5,523 bases of DNA from RGIG5579 sp045601445 (GTDB lineage: Bacteria; Bacillota; Clostridia; Oscillospirales; SIG627): the NCBI GenBank assembly GCA_045601445.1, contig JAZRZQ010000122.1, positions 1-5,523 of the forward strand, read 5' to 3'. Below the pieces are notes generated by a model. The model did not search any database. It had not been told where the DNA came from and worked only from the letters and a program-made list of their open reading frames with translations. Shown one piece after another: positions 1 to 5,266 of the stretch (positions within the stretch are counted from its first letter, which is position 1; every line of letters begins with the position of its first letter). The translations under genes and the position numbers were made by a program.

Positions 1-16
1 TTTATTTTGTTTAAAA

Positions 17-80
17 GTTTTTTGGTTCTTTTTTTCAAAAAAGAACAAGTTTTTCGGTTCCTTTTTTCAAAAAGGAACAA
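17..80. repeat. 32-bp tandem hairpin repeat, two copies
   Basis: Two direct copies of a 32-nt unit lie at 17-48 and 49-80 and match at 29 of 32 positions. Each copy holds a perfect inverted repeat with 10-bp arms and a 2-nt centre: arms 25-34/37-46 and 57-66/69-78. Two of the three differences between copies sit at paired positions, changing a T-A pair into a C-G pair, so the fold is kept. The repeat follows the stop of the last gene of the cluster at 1586-87, where a terminator would be expected. The bases just after each stem on the minus strand are A-rich rather than T-rich, so it is not a textbook intrinsic terminator for that gene. On the plus strand the first stem is followed by AAGTTTTT, which suits termination of opposing transcripts better. 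Confidence 0.8.
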
Positions 81-86
81 ATTCCC

Positions 87-578
87 TCAAAGCGTGAAGT
101 TGCCGATCAGCATCGTCAGCGGGACGAGAGTATAAAGGCCGAGATCGACCAAAGAAGACTGAAACGGCAAGCGGGTCTTGGGGGAAGGATCGGGCAAATA
201 GAGGAAAAAGGGCTGACGGAAACGAACGATGTTCTTCAGCACCGAAAGCAGGCTTGTGGTGAGCATCACACACAAAACGGTCAAAAACACCCAGATCTTC
301 ATCCAAACGGCGGCGAAGGAAAACCACCCGATCAAAACGGCGTTGACCGCGCTGAATGCAAACAGCGCCACCCCGACGGCATTGAGATAAAACAGCATCG
401 GCGGCAGAAGCGGCCGCAATTTCAGGTAAAAATAACGATTGATCGCGCCCTTTTGCTTCGAAGCGATCTCCTTCGGGGAGCATTTGCGGCTCAAGACCAC
501 CTCAAGCATCCGCCGATAGGTACGGATCATCAAAAGGCAGTAGAGCAAAAAGAAGACGTGTGCAAAATTCCGAGCCAT
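87..578 (-). CDS. four-helix membrane protein of unknown function
   Basis: This 163-residue protein is very hydrophobic. Likely membrane segments are at residues about 5-19, 58-84, 90-114 and 143-161. A basic stretch (about 20-56, rich in R and K) lies between the first and second helix. I recognise no family motif. The start is supported by a GAGG Shine-Dalgarno site 7 nt before the ATG. Its start lies 16 bp after the stop of the other membrane protein of this cluster, which suggests co-transcription with it and with the tRNA-editing gene upstream. The two membrane proteins have similar size and helix number and could form one complex, but the sequence does not prove that. It is the last gene before a hairpin repeat. 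Function unknown. Confidence 0.8.
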   Translation of the reverse strand: MARNFAHVFFLLYCLLMIRTYRRMLEVVLSRKCSPKEIASKQKGAINRYFYLKLRPLLPPMLFYLNAVGVALFAFSAVNAVLIGWFSFAAVWMKIWVFLTVLCVMLTTSLLSVLKNIVRFRQPFFLYLPDPSPKTRLPFQSSLVDLGLYTLVPLTMLIGNFTL

Positions 579-594
579 TTTCTACACCTCGCTC

Positions 595-1056
595 TCAATC
601 GAGGATGCTCTTGCGCTCTTTGGGCTTCTTCTCCCCGAAGATCGCGCGGCCGATGGCCGTCACGCCGAGGGTCAAGGGGTAGAACAGCGCAAAATAGATC
701 ACGTTGATCAAAACGCCCTGCGTGGTCAGACCCGACGCGTCGAACATCGAGTAGAACAAAAGGATCAAAAAGATAAAATACGCCGTAAAGGTCGCAAGCA
801 AATGGATGATGCGAAGCAAGGCGCGGGGCTTTTTGGAAACAAAGATGCGGTTGAGAAAGCCCAGACACAGCGAAAAGCAGAAGAAGCAGGCGAGCTTTCC
901 GAGCGCATAGCTGAAAAAGGTAAACACGGTGGTATTCCCGCCGCCGCGGTCACCGATAAAGGACATCATCCCGAAATAAAAAAAGGTGATGAGCGTAAAG
1001 GAAAGGCAAGTCGTCAGCGCGACGGAGCGCGCAAAGTCTTGTTTGTTGGGAGTCAT
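595..1056 (-). CDS. four-helix membrane protein, translationally coupled to the tRNA deacylase
   Basis: This 153-residue protein has four predicted membrane helices at about 11-34, 46-67, 82-103 and 113-139. It has a short glycine-rich loop (37-40) and a charged tail (142-153, EKKPKERK). The layout of four helices in about 150 residues recalls small uncharacterised Bacillota membrane families such as DUF3021, but I cannot assign it from motifs. Its ATG overlaps the TGA of the upstream deacylase gene in an ATGA arrangement. Its Shine-Dalgarno site (AAGGAG, 7 nt before the ATG) lies inside the last codons of that gene, which implies translational coupling and settles the start. Function unknown. 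Confidence 0.82.
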   Translation of the reverse strand: MTPNKQDFARSVALTTCLSFTLITFFYFGMMSFIGDRGGGNTTVFTFFSYALGKLACFFCFSLCLGFLNRIFVSKKPRALLRIIHLLATFTAYFIFLILLFYSMFDASGLTTQGVLINVIYFALFYPLTLGVTAIGRAIFGEKKPKERKSILD

Positions 1057-1586
1057 CGTTCTTCTCCTTCTTCCCCGCCGAGATCGACAAAGCCCGGAGT
1101 GACCCCGATGGCAGGGAGATATTTTTCAAAAAAGTCCTCACGCTCAAACACGAGCGTTGTGGTATCGTCCGACGGATGAAAGCAGATCCGCTCGGCTTGC
1201 AGAAGGTCGCGATCCAGAAAAAAAGAAAGCTTTTTCTCCCGATCGAAGATCAGCTCCAGCGGGCTGACACAGCCGGATCGGGTGTGCAGCAGCGTTTCAA
1301 GGATCTCATCCTCGGCGAAATTGAGCCGCCCGCTGCCCATCTGCCGCGAGGTCGGGCCGGTGCGAAAGCGCTTCTCAAACGACATGGTCAAAAGGAAAAA
1401 GCGCGTCTTTTGGCGATTGGCCAAGACGAGGTTTTTGCAATGAGTGGCGCGAAAGATGCCCGCGGCGGCATCGTTTTGGATTTTTTCGGGGAGCGTATCC
1501 GTTTTCGGGTGAGAAAACGCGCGATACGGGATGCCCCTCTCATCCAAAAATCGAAGGATCTCTTCCTTGCTTTGTTGGTTCATCAT
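1053..1586 (-). CDS. prdX: YbaK/ProX-type prolyl-tRNA editing deacylase (PrdX-like)
   Basis: The product is a free-standing editing protein of the YbaK/ProXp superfamily. Family members hydrolyse mischarged aminoacyl-tRNAPro, typically Ala-tRNAPro for the PrdX/ProXp-ala branch, in the cytoplasm. The 177-residue protein carries the family pattern: HCKNL at 49-53 with the putative key lysine K51, KRF at 72-74, the GSGRLNFA block at 84-91, GCVSPL at 105-110, and CFHP at 135-138 followed by a TTTLV strand. An open frame extends upstream to 1790, but the extra residues overlap rplT in another frame and resemble nothing in the family. The start is therefore placed at the ATGATG pair (1586 or 1583). 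The binding site there is weak (TTGGAAC). The gene follows the hairpin after rplT with no clear promoter of its own, so it may depend on read-through. It shares an ATGA overlap with the next membrane-protein gene. The exact substrate is inferred from the family. Confidence 0.9.
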   Translation of the reverse strand: MMNQQSKEEILRFLDERGIPYRAFSHPKTDTLPEKIQNDAAAGIFRATHCKNLVLANRQKTRFFLLTMSFEKRFRTGPTSRQMGSGRLNFAEDEILETLLHTRSGCVSPLELIFDREKKLSFFLDRDLLQAERICFHPSDDTTTLVFEREDFFEKYLPAIGVTPGFVDLGGEEGEER

Positions 1587-1607
1587 CGCTTTGTTCCAAA
1601 ATGGAAG

Positions 1608-1636
1608 AAAATCCTGCAACGGCTTGCAGGATTTTT
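1608..1636 (-). terminator. intrinsic terminator after rplT
   Basis: A perfect inverted repeat with 12-bp arms (1608-1619 and 1624-1635) encloses a 4-nt loop, 13 bp past the rplT stop. The arms run from an A-rich edge through a GC core (TCCTGC/GCAGGA) to a T-rich edge. On the minus strand the stem ends in TTTT and continues CTTCCATTTT, a modest U-tract. It most likely ends the infC-rpmI-rplT transcript. Because the flanks are symmetric it could act in both directions. Incomplete termination here would be the simplest way for the deacylase cluster to be expressed. Confidence 0.8.
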
Positions 1637-1648
1637 CATTCACGTTGT

Positions 1649-2002
1649 TTACTTCGCGGCCTTTGCCTTCTCCACGAGGGCGGCAAATGCTTCTTTGTCG
1701 TTGACGGCAAGCTCTGCGAGCATCTTGCGGTTCAGCTCGATTCCTGCCTTCTTCAAACCGTTCATCAGGGTAGAGTAGTTCATACCGCAAGCCTTGGCCT
1801 GAGCGGAGATTCTGGTGATCCAGAGTCTGCGGAAATCTCTCTTCTTGGCTTTTCTGCCGACGAAGGAGTAGTTGCCGCTCTTCATGACGGCTTGCTTGGC
1901 CATCTTAAAATGCTTGCTCTTGGCACCCCAATAGCCCTTAGCGGCCTTCAAAACTTTCTTTCTTCTTGCGCGGGTTACTTTTGCAAATTTAATTCTTGCC
2001 AT
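1649..2002 (-). CDS. rplT: 50S ribosomal protein bL20
   Basis: bL20 binds 23S rRNA early in assembly of the large subunit and, in bacteria studied, represses its own operon by binding mRNA. The 117-residue length is typical. The basic N-terminal extension (residues 1-60) is present, and the bL20 signature is intact at 54-70: K, three residues, R-R-L-W-I-T-R-I-S, three residues, K. The C-terminal globular part contains the usual NGLKKAGIELNRK block (81-93) and LAVND (98-102). It is the third gene of infC-rpmI-rplT. The binding site is unusual: the nearest good match (AAAGGA, 2030-2035) is 27 nt from the ATG, with a small hairpin (2014-2026) between them, which hints at structured or coupled initiation. 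Confidence 0.98.
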   Translation of the reverse strand: MARIKFAKVTRARRKKVLKAAKGYWGAKSKHFKMAKQAVMKSGNYSFVGRKAKKRDFRRLWITRISAQAKACGMNYSTLMNGLKKAGIELNRKMLAELAVNDKEAFAALVEKAKAAK

Positions 2003-2013
2003 TTTCGTTCACT

Positions 2014-2035
2014 GCGTTAAAAACGCTTATCCTTT
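2014..2035 (-). promoter_or_regulatory. distant Shine-Dalgarno with intervening hairpin before rplT
   Basis: The minus strand reads AAAGGA (2035-2030), then a 13-nt hairpin with 5-bp arms (2026-2022 and 2018-2014) and a 3-nt loop. A further 11 nt lead to the rplT ATG at 2002. Without the hairpin the spacing is 27 nt; with it folded, the effective spacing is about 14 nt. No closer strong purine site is visible. This is inferred from sequence alone. Confidence 0.4.
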
Positions 2036-2056
2036 CTTTGATGTTCCCTATCTTCT

Positions 2057-2254
2057 TTATGCGTAGGGGATGAGCTTCTTGATGTTCTTTGCGTTGCAAT
2101 CCGAAATATAAGCGGCTTTGCGCAGCGCTCTCTTGCGCTTGGTGGTCTTCAGGTGAACCTGATGTCTTCTTCCCTGCTGGGTCATCTTCACCTTGCCGTT
2201 TTTGGTGACGGAAAATCTCTTGGCGGATGCCTTGTGAGTACGGATTTTTGCCAT
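2057..2254 (-). CDS. rpmI: 50S ribosomal protein bL35
   Basis: bL35 is a small, strongly basic protein of the large ribosomal subunit. The 65-residue length is standard. The N-terminal pattern MAKIRTHKASAKRFSVT (1-17) and the closing IKKLIPY block (58-64) are family hallmarks, with the basic core HLKTTKRKRALRK at 34-46. The start is supported by an AAAGGAAG site about 8-10 nt upstream. It sits between infC (25 bp upstream) and rplT (54 bp downstream), the conserved bacterial order. Confidence 0.98.
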   Translation of the reverse strand: MAKIRTHKASAKRFSVTKNGKVKMTQQGRRHQVHLKTTKRKRALRKAAYISDCNAKNIKKLIPYA

Positions 2255-2279
2255 TTTCTTTTCTTCCTTTACTGAATTA

Positions 2280-2792
2280 TTATTTTTTGGGCGCTACGAA
2301 CATGGTCATATAACGACCTTCGAGGTTCGGCTTTTTGTCAACCTGGCCGATCTCTTGGACCGCCTGCTGGATCTGCTCCATCAGATCAACACCGCGCTGG
2401 GTATTGTTCATTTCGCGACCGGAAAACTTAATGGTCATTTTCACCTTATTTCCCGCAGTCAGAAAACGGACGGCGTGAGAAATTTTGGTGTCGAAGTCGT
2501 GCTGACCGATGCGGCAGGAGAATTGGATCTCCTTGGTTTCCACCGTGGTCTGCTTCTTGCGGGATTCCTTTTCCTTTTTGCTGCGATCAAAGCGGTATTT
2601 CCCGTAGTCCATAATCTTGCAAACGGGGATCGGCCCGCTGGCGTTCATCTCCACCAGATCCAGCCCCTTGTCGTAAGCGAGCTCGAGGGCACGGTCGGTC
2701 TTCATCACACCAAGCTGGTTTCCGTCGGAATCAATGACGCGCACTTCAGCGGCACGAATCTTTTCGTTGATGGTCATTTCCTTTGCGGCTAT
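2280..2792 (-). CDS. infC: translation initiation factor IF-3, probable AUA start
   Basis: IF-3 binds the 30S subunit, blocks premature 50S joining and checks the start codon and initiator tRNA. From the AUA start the protein has 170 residues. The N-domain covers about 6-75 and contains the full IF-3 signature at 59-72 (KIMDYGKY then RFDRSK). A charged linker follows (72-80), then the C-domain with KEIQF, GQHDFDTK and KVKMTIKFSGRE blocks. The start is inferred. A strong GGAGGTG site (2800-2806) lies 9 nt from the ATA at 2792-2790. The first in-frame ATG (2777) is 24 nt away and has no usable site of its own, and a TTG at 2798 is too close. Known infC genes often use AUU or other rare starts, which IF-3 itself discriminates against as autocontrol. 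The open frame also runs up to an ATG at 2882, but this would place the terminator hairpin inside the coding region and is rejected. Confidence 0.95.
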   Translation of the reverse strand: MAAKEMTINEKIRAAEVRVIDSDGNQLGVMKTDRALELAYDKGLDLVEMNASGPIPVCKIMDYGKYRFDRSKKEKESRKKQTTVETKEIQFSCRIGQHDFDTKISHAVRFLTAGNKVKMTIKFSGREMNNTQRGVDLMEQIQQAVQEIGQVDKKPNLEGRYMTMFVAPKK

Positions 2793-2935
2793 GTTCAAGC
2801 ACCTCCAAAATGAAAAATTGTGCGGAGAGAAAAACTCTCCGCACAAAAATAACCACCTGAATATGGCTCTTTTCGATATCAACCGTGCCCGGCTCTTCGG
2901 TCGGCAGGTGAGAACGGATCGTTCTTCTTCTTTGC
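2793..2935 (-). promoter_or_regulatory. infC leader RNA, probable bL20-responsive attenuator
   Basis: Between the promoter and infC lies an untranslated leader of about 140 nt. Seen in it, in transcript order, are: a 6-bp hairpin with a 3-nt loop (2925-2920/2916-2911); a CACCTG segment (2910-2905) that can pair over a distance with CAGGTG (2859-2854); a central GC-rich part; a strong intrinsic terminator (2846-2813); and finally the infC ribosome binding site. In Bacillus subtilis and relatives, infC-rpmI-rplT is controlled by bL20 binding its leader and causing early termination. The layout here matches that plan. The assignment is inference from position and structure, and I could not resolve a clear competing antiterminator. 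Confidence 0.6.
2813..2846 (-). terminator. leader terminator just upstream of infC
   Basis: The minus strand forms a perfect 12-bp stem (2846-2835 with 2829-2818) around a T5 loop, followed directly by TTTTT (2817-2813). The stem core is GC-rich (GTGCGGAGAG). This is a canonical intrinsic terminator, placed only 7 nt before the GGAGG site of infC. It would stop transcription before infC unless it is avoided. It can also end transcripts that run on from ppa, since no other terminator lies between the two genes. Confidence 0.88.
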
Positions 2936-2941
2936 CTTGGT

Positions 2942-2970
2942 ATTATATCGCCGTCGGCGGCATTTGTCAA
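2942..2970 (-). promoter_or_regulatory. consensus sigma-A promoter for infC-rpmI-rplT
   Basis: On the minus strand the -35 box TTGACA (2970-2965) and the -10 box TATAAT (2947-2942) both match the consensus fully and are separated by the ideal 17 bp. Transcription should start near 2935, giving the leader in front of infC. The promoter begins only 16 bp after the ppa stop. The spacer contains a GC-rich palindrome (2949-2959). Confidence 0.92.
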
Positions 2971-2986
2971 GAGGCAATTTCTTTTT

Positions 2987-3520
2987 TTATTTGCAAAAGT
3001 TTTCGATATACGAATCAATCGCCTTTGCGATGATCCCGACTGCCTTTTCGCGGTCGCCCACCTCGTTGACGACGGTGTCCTTTTCCTCGAGCTGCTTGTA
3101 GACACGGAAGAAATGGTTCATCTCCTCGGCGATGTGCTCGGGGAGCTGGCTGATGTCGCTGTAATGGTTATAGGTCGGGTCACCGAACGGGATCGCGATG
3201 ATCTTCTCGTCGTTTCTGCCGTCGTCGAGCATCGTAATCACGCCGATCGGGTAGCACTGCACCAGCGTCATCGGCTCGATCTCCTCACTGCACAGCAGCA
3301 ATACGTCCAGCGGGTCCTGATCGTCGCCGTAGGTGCGCGGAATGAAGCCGTAGTTGGCGGGGTAGTGCGTCGAGGTATAGAGGATGCGGTCGAGCTTGAG
3401 AAAGCCCGTTTCCTTATCCAATTCGTATTTTTTCTTCGAGCCCTTCGGAATCTCGATGACCGCGACGAAATCCGTCGGGTTCACGCGCTTGGGGCTCATA
3501 TCGTGCCAGATATTTCCCAT
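2987..3520 (-). CDS. ppa: family I inorganic pyrophosphatase
   Basis: This soluble cytoplasmic enzyme hydrolyses pyrophosphate to two phosphates with Mg2+, driving polymer synthesis and activation reactions forward. The 177 residues match the usual bacterial length. Active-site features seen by comparison with the E. coli enzyme are: KKYE at 30-33, DR at 44-45, YPANYGF at 53-59, the metal-binding triad D67/D69/D72 within DDQDPLDVL, the D99/D104/K106 group, and Y141-K142 in the HFF-x3-YKQLE segment. The second position of the D-x-D-P motif is Q rather than the S/G/D/N of the classical pattern, a mild variation. The start is supported by AAGGAG 5 nt upstream; that site overlaps the nrdR stop. 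The gap to nrdR is 9 bp, so it is probably the last gene of the upstream operon. Confidence 0.96.
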   Translation of the reverse strand: MGNIWHDMSPKRVNPTDFVAVIEIPKGSKKKYELDKETGFLKLDRILYTSTHYPANYGFIPRTYGDDQDPLDVLLLCSEEIEPMTLVQCYPIGVITMLDDGRNDEKIIAIPFGDPTYNHYSDISQLPEHIAEEMNHFFRVYKQLEEKDTVVNEVGDREKAVGIIAKAIDSYIENFCK

Positions 3521-3529
3521 AGTTTCTCC

Positions 3530-3988
3530 TTAATTCGTCTTTTGCTCCTTGAGCAGTCGCTCCAATTCCGCCATAAAGGTATTGATGTCCTGAAAACGGC
3601 GGTACACCGATGCAAAACGGACGTATGCGACCTCGTCAAGCTCCTTGAGCCGCTCCATAACCATCTCTCCGATGCGGCCGCTGGTGACCTCGTTTTCCAG
3701 CGCAAGCGCGCTTTCCACCTCGCGGACCAGCCCTTCCATTGCCGAATACGGCACCGGTCTTTTCTCGCACGCTCTCATCACGCCGTTGAGGAGCTTGGCG
3801 CGGTCGAAGGCTTGGCGCGAGCCGTCCTTCTTCACGACCATCGTCGGCACTTCTTCAATGCGCTCGTAGGTCGTAAAGCGGCGCTGGCAGTTCAGACATT
3901 CCCTGCGGCGGCGGATGGTGCTGCCGTCCTCTGCGGGGCGCGAATCGAGAACCTTGCTCTCCTGATAGGAGCAACCGGGACACTTCAT
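3530..3988 (-). CDS. nrdR: transcriptional repressor NrdR
   Basis: NrdR is a nucleotide-sensing repressor that binds paired NrdR boxes in front of ribonucleotide reductase genes. The 152-residue protein has the standard two domains. An N-terminal zinc ribbon has C3, C6, C31 and C34 with the RRRREC segment. An ATP-cone follows at about 49-139, including VVKKDGSRQAFDRAKL-type residues near 51-66 and VYRRF at 128-132. Length and motifs are intact. An AAAGGAG site 8 nt upstream supports the start. It sits 17 bp after the MORN gene and 9 bp before ppa. No reductase gene is in this window, so its targets lie elsewhere. Confidence 0.97.
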   Translation of the reverse strand: MKCPGCSYQESKVLDSRPAEDGSTIRRRRECLNCQRRFTTYERIEEVPTMVVKKDGSRQAFDRAKLLNGVMRACEKRPVPYSAMEGLVREVESALALENEVTSGRIGEMVMERLKELDEVAYVRFASVYRRFQDINTFMAELERLLKEQKTN

Positions 3989-4005
3989 CCTTATTTCTCC
4001 TTTCG

Positions 4006-4794
4006 TCAGGGCGCCGTGGTGATGGCGCCGTCCTTGAAAAAGCCCGTGTAGCTGCGGGGCACCTCGCCCTCGGGCGCGGCCCAGGTATACGTGCCTTGGC
4101 CGTTGAGGCGGTTGTTGGCAAAGCTGCCGCTGTACTGATCGCCGCCGGCCCAGGTATAAGTTCCCTGCCCTTTTCTGACGTTGTTTTCAAACGCACCGAC
4201 GTACTTGTCGCCGTTGGGGAACACGAGCGTTCCCGTGCCGTTTTTCATATCGTCGGTAAACGAGCCCTCGTAGCTCGAGCCGTCCGAATACACGGCCTTG
4301 CCCGTGCCGTTTTTCATATTGTCAACAAAATAGCCGTCGTAGCTCGAGCCGTCCGTTGCGGTAAAGACGCCCTTGCCGTGGCGCTGACCCGCCTTCATCT
4401 CGCCGACGTACCGATCTCCGTTGCGGTAGGTATAAGTGCCGTTGCCGTCGGGCTTGCCGTCGAGCCAAGTCCCCTCGTAGCGGTCGCCGCCGACGTATTC
4501 CATCACGCCGACACCGTTCGGGAGCAGATCGTCCACCGCGCCGACGTATTCGTTGCCGTCGGAAAACGAAAGCGTTCCCGCCGCGGCGTCGTATTTGGCA
4601 CTGCCGCTTTCATAATACGCCGTGCCCTTGACGGGCGCTCCCCCCGAGGTTCTGCCGAGAAATTTGACGCCGTTATCGAGCGTGACGTAGCGCACACCGA
4701 AGATCAGTCCGATCAGAATCACCAGCACCACCGCGAAGATCAGCGCGAGAAAAATGACGACCGCGGGTGCGGCGCCTCGATTGCTTTTCGTCAT
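4006..4794 (-). CDS. membrane-anchored MORN-repeat protein
   Basis: The 262-residue protein starts with a short polar stretch and one hydrophobic helix (about 11-33), best read as an uncleaved anchor. It then has seven tandem MORN repeats of exactly 23 residues each (79-101, 102-124, 125-147, 148-170, 171-193, 194-216, 217-239) of the form GDxYxGxFxxxxxNGxGTYTYA. An eighth, degenerate 23-residue unit (240-262) closes the protein. MORN repeats form a long beta-hairpin sheet and are linked to protein or membrane binding. Orientation is unknown, but a single N-terminal anchor would allow an extracytoplasmic repeat domain. Start: AAAGGAGAGG just upstream of the ATG. It sits 16 bp after another membrane-protein gene and 17 bp before nrdR. 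I see no enzymatic motif and no proof of function. Confidence 0.92.
   Translation of the reverse strand: MTKSNRGAAPAVVIFLALIFAVVLVILIGLIFGVRYVTLDNGVKFLGRTSGGAPVKGTAYYESGSAKYDAAAGTLSFSDGNEYVGAVDDLLPNGVGVMEYVGGDRYEGTWLDGKPDGNGTYTYRNGDRYVGEMKAGQRHGKGVFTATDGSSYDGYFVDNMKNGTGKAVYSDGSSYEGSFTDDMKNGTGTLVFPNGDKYVGAFENNVRKGQGTYTWAGGDQYSGSFANNRLNGQGTYTWAAPEGEVPRSYTGFFKDGAITTAP
4232..4355 (-). repeat. near-identical adjacent MORN units at the DNA level
   Basis: Two 55-nt blocks, 4232-4286 and 4301-4355, lie exactly 69 nt apart (one MORN unit) and match at 48 of 55 positions. They correspond to parts of the fourth and fifth protein repeats (both with NMKNGTG or DMKNGTG and DGSSY). The other units are much more diverged at DNA level, so this pair looks like a recent internal duplication or a gene-conversion product. 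Confidence 0.75.
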
Positions 4795-4810
4795 CGGTTC
4801 CTCTCCTTTG

Positions 4811-5245
4811 TCAAAAGCCCGCCAAGAGATCGGGCAAGATGTAATACAAGATCACAAGCACCAGATACAGCGCGAGGATCTCAAGCAAAATGATCCACCA
4901 TTTGGTCGAGAGCGTTTTGCTGAAAAACTCAGCCTTCTTCTGCCGCTCCTGTGGCAGATAGTACCGCGGCGGCTCGCCGTCGACTCTCTCGATGAGTCGG
5001 TCGATTCCGTCAAGGCCGCGATGCAATCCGAGCTCCTCTGCGCTTTTTGCGCTGCCCTCATCGACACAGCCCGCCGCCGTCAAGGCTTCGATCGCTCTGC
5101 CAAGTCCGAAGCGACGCAGCAGCAGATATCCCAGCGTCAGAAGTGCCGCCAAAAAGATCGCCCACAGAATCATCGCGAGCGTATCCTGCCACGGTGCGAT
5201 CCACAGCACCGACAGCGATTCCTTCACCGTTTCAAGCCACTCCAT
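4811..5245 (-). CDS. two-helix membrane protein of unknown function
   Basis: The 144-residue protein has two membrane helices (about 23-44 and 116-137) separated by a soluble, charged region of about 70 residues (45-113). That region ends in a distinctive GEPPRYYLPQE segment (90-100). The RR pair at 44-45 after the first helix suggests the central region is cytoplasmic. I recognise no named family. GGGAGG about 6 nt upstream supports the start. It is the first gene of the operon with the MORN protein, nrdR and ppa (16 bp to the MORN start). A palindrome lies in its upstream region; I see no convincing promoter there. A partnership with the MORN protein is plausible but only inferred. Confidence 0.82.
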   Translation of the reverse strand: MEWLETVKESLSVLWIAPWQDTLAMILWAIFLAALLTLGYLLLRRFGLGRAIEALTAAGCVDEGSAKSAEELGLHRGLDGIDRLIERVDGEPPRYYLPQERQKKAEFFSKTLSTKWWIILLEILALYLVLVILYYILPDLLAGF

Positions 5246-5266
5246 GGCAACCTCCCTTTCTTTTGC

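Noticed and set aside
1176..1778. Plus-strand open frame of 200 codons
   Set aside because: It is antisense to the deacylase and part of rplT, crosses the terminator hairpin and shows no recognisable domain.
1587..1790. N-terminal extension of the deacylase reading frame up to an ATG at 1790
   Set aside because: It overlaps rplT in another frame and spans the terminator hairpin, adds a basic stretch unlike the family, and the family match begins at the ATGATG near 1586.
2793..2882. Extended infC start at the ATG of 2882
   Set aside because: It would place the leader terminator and the GGAGG site inside the coding sequence, and the added residues do not resemble IF-3.
3113..4051. Long plus-strand open frame of 312 codons
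   Set aside because: It is antisense to nrdR and ppa, both of which have intact motifs; its predicted protein is rich in H, R, A and L as expected for a shadow frame.
4096..4893. Plus-strand open frame of 265 codons opposite the MORN gene
   Set aside because: Its repeated VAV-type segments are the antisense reading of the MORN repeats; there is no sign of an independent gene.
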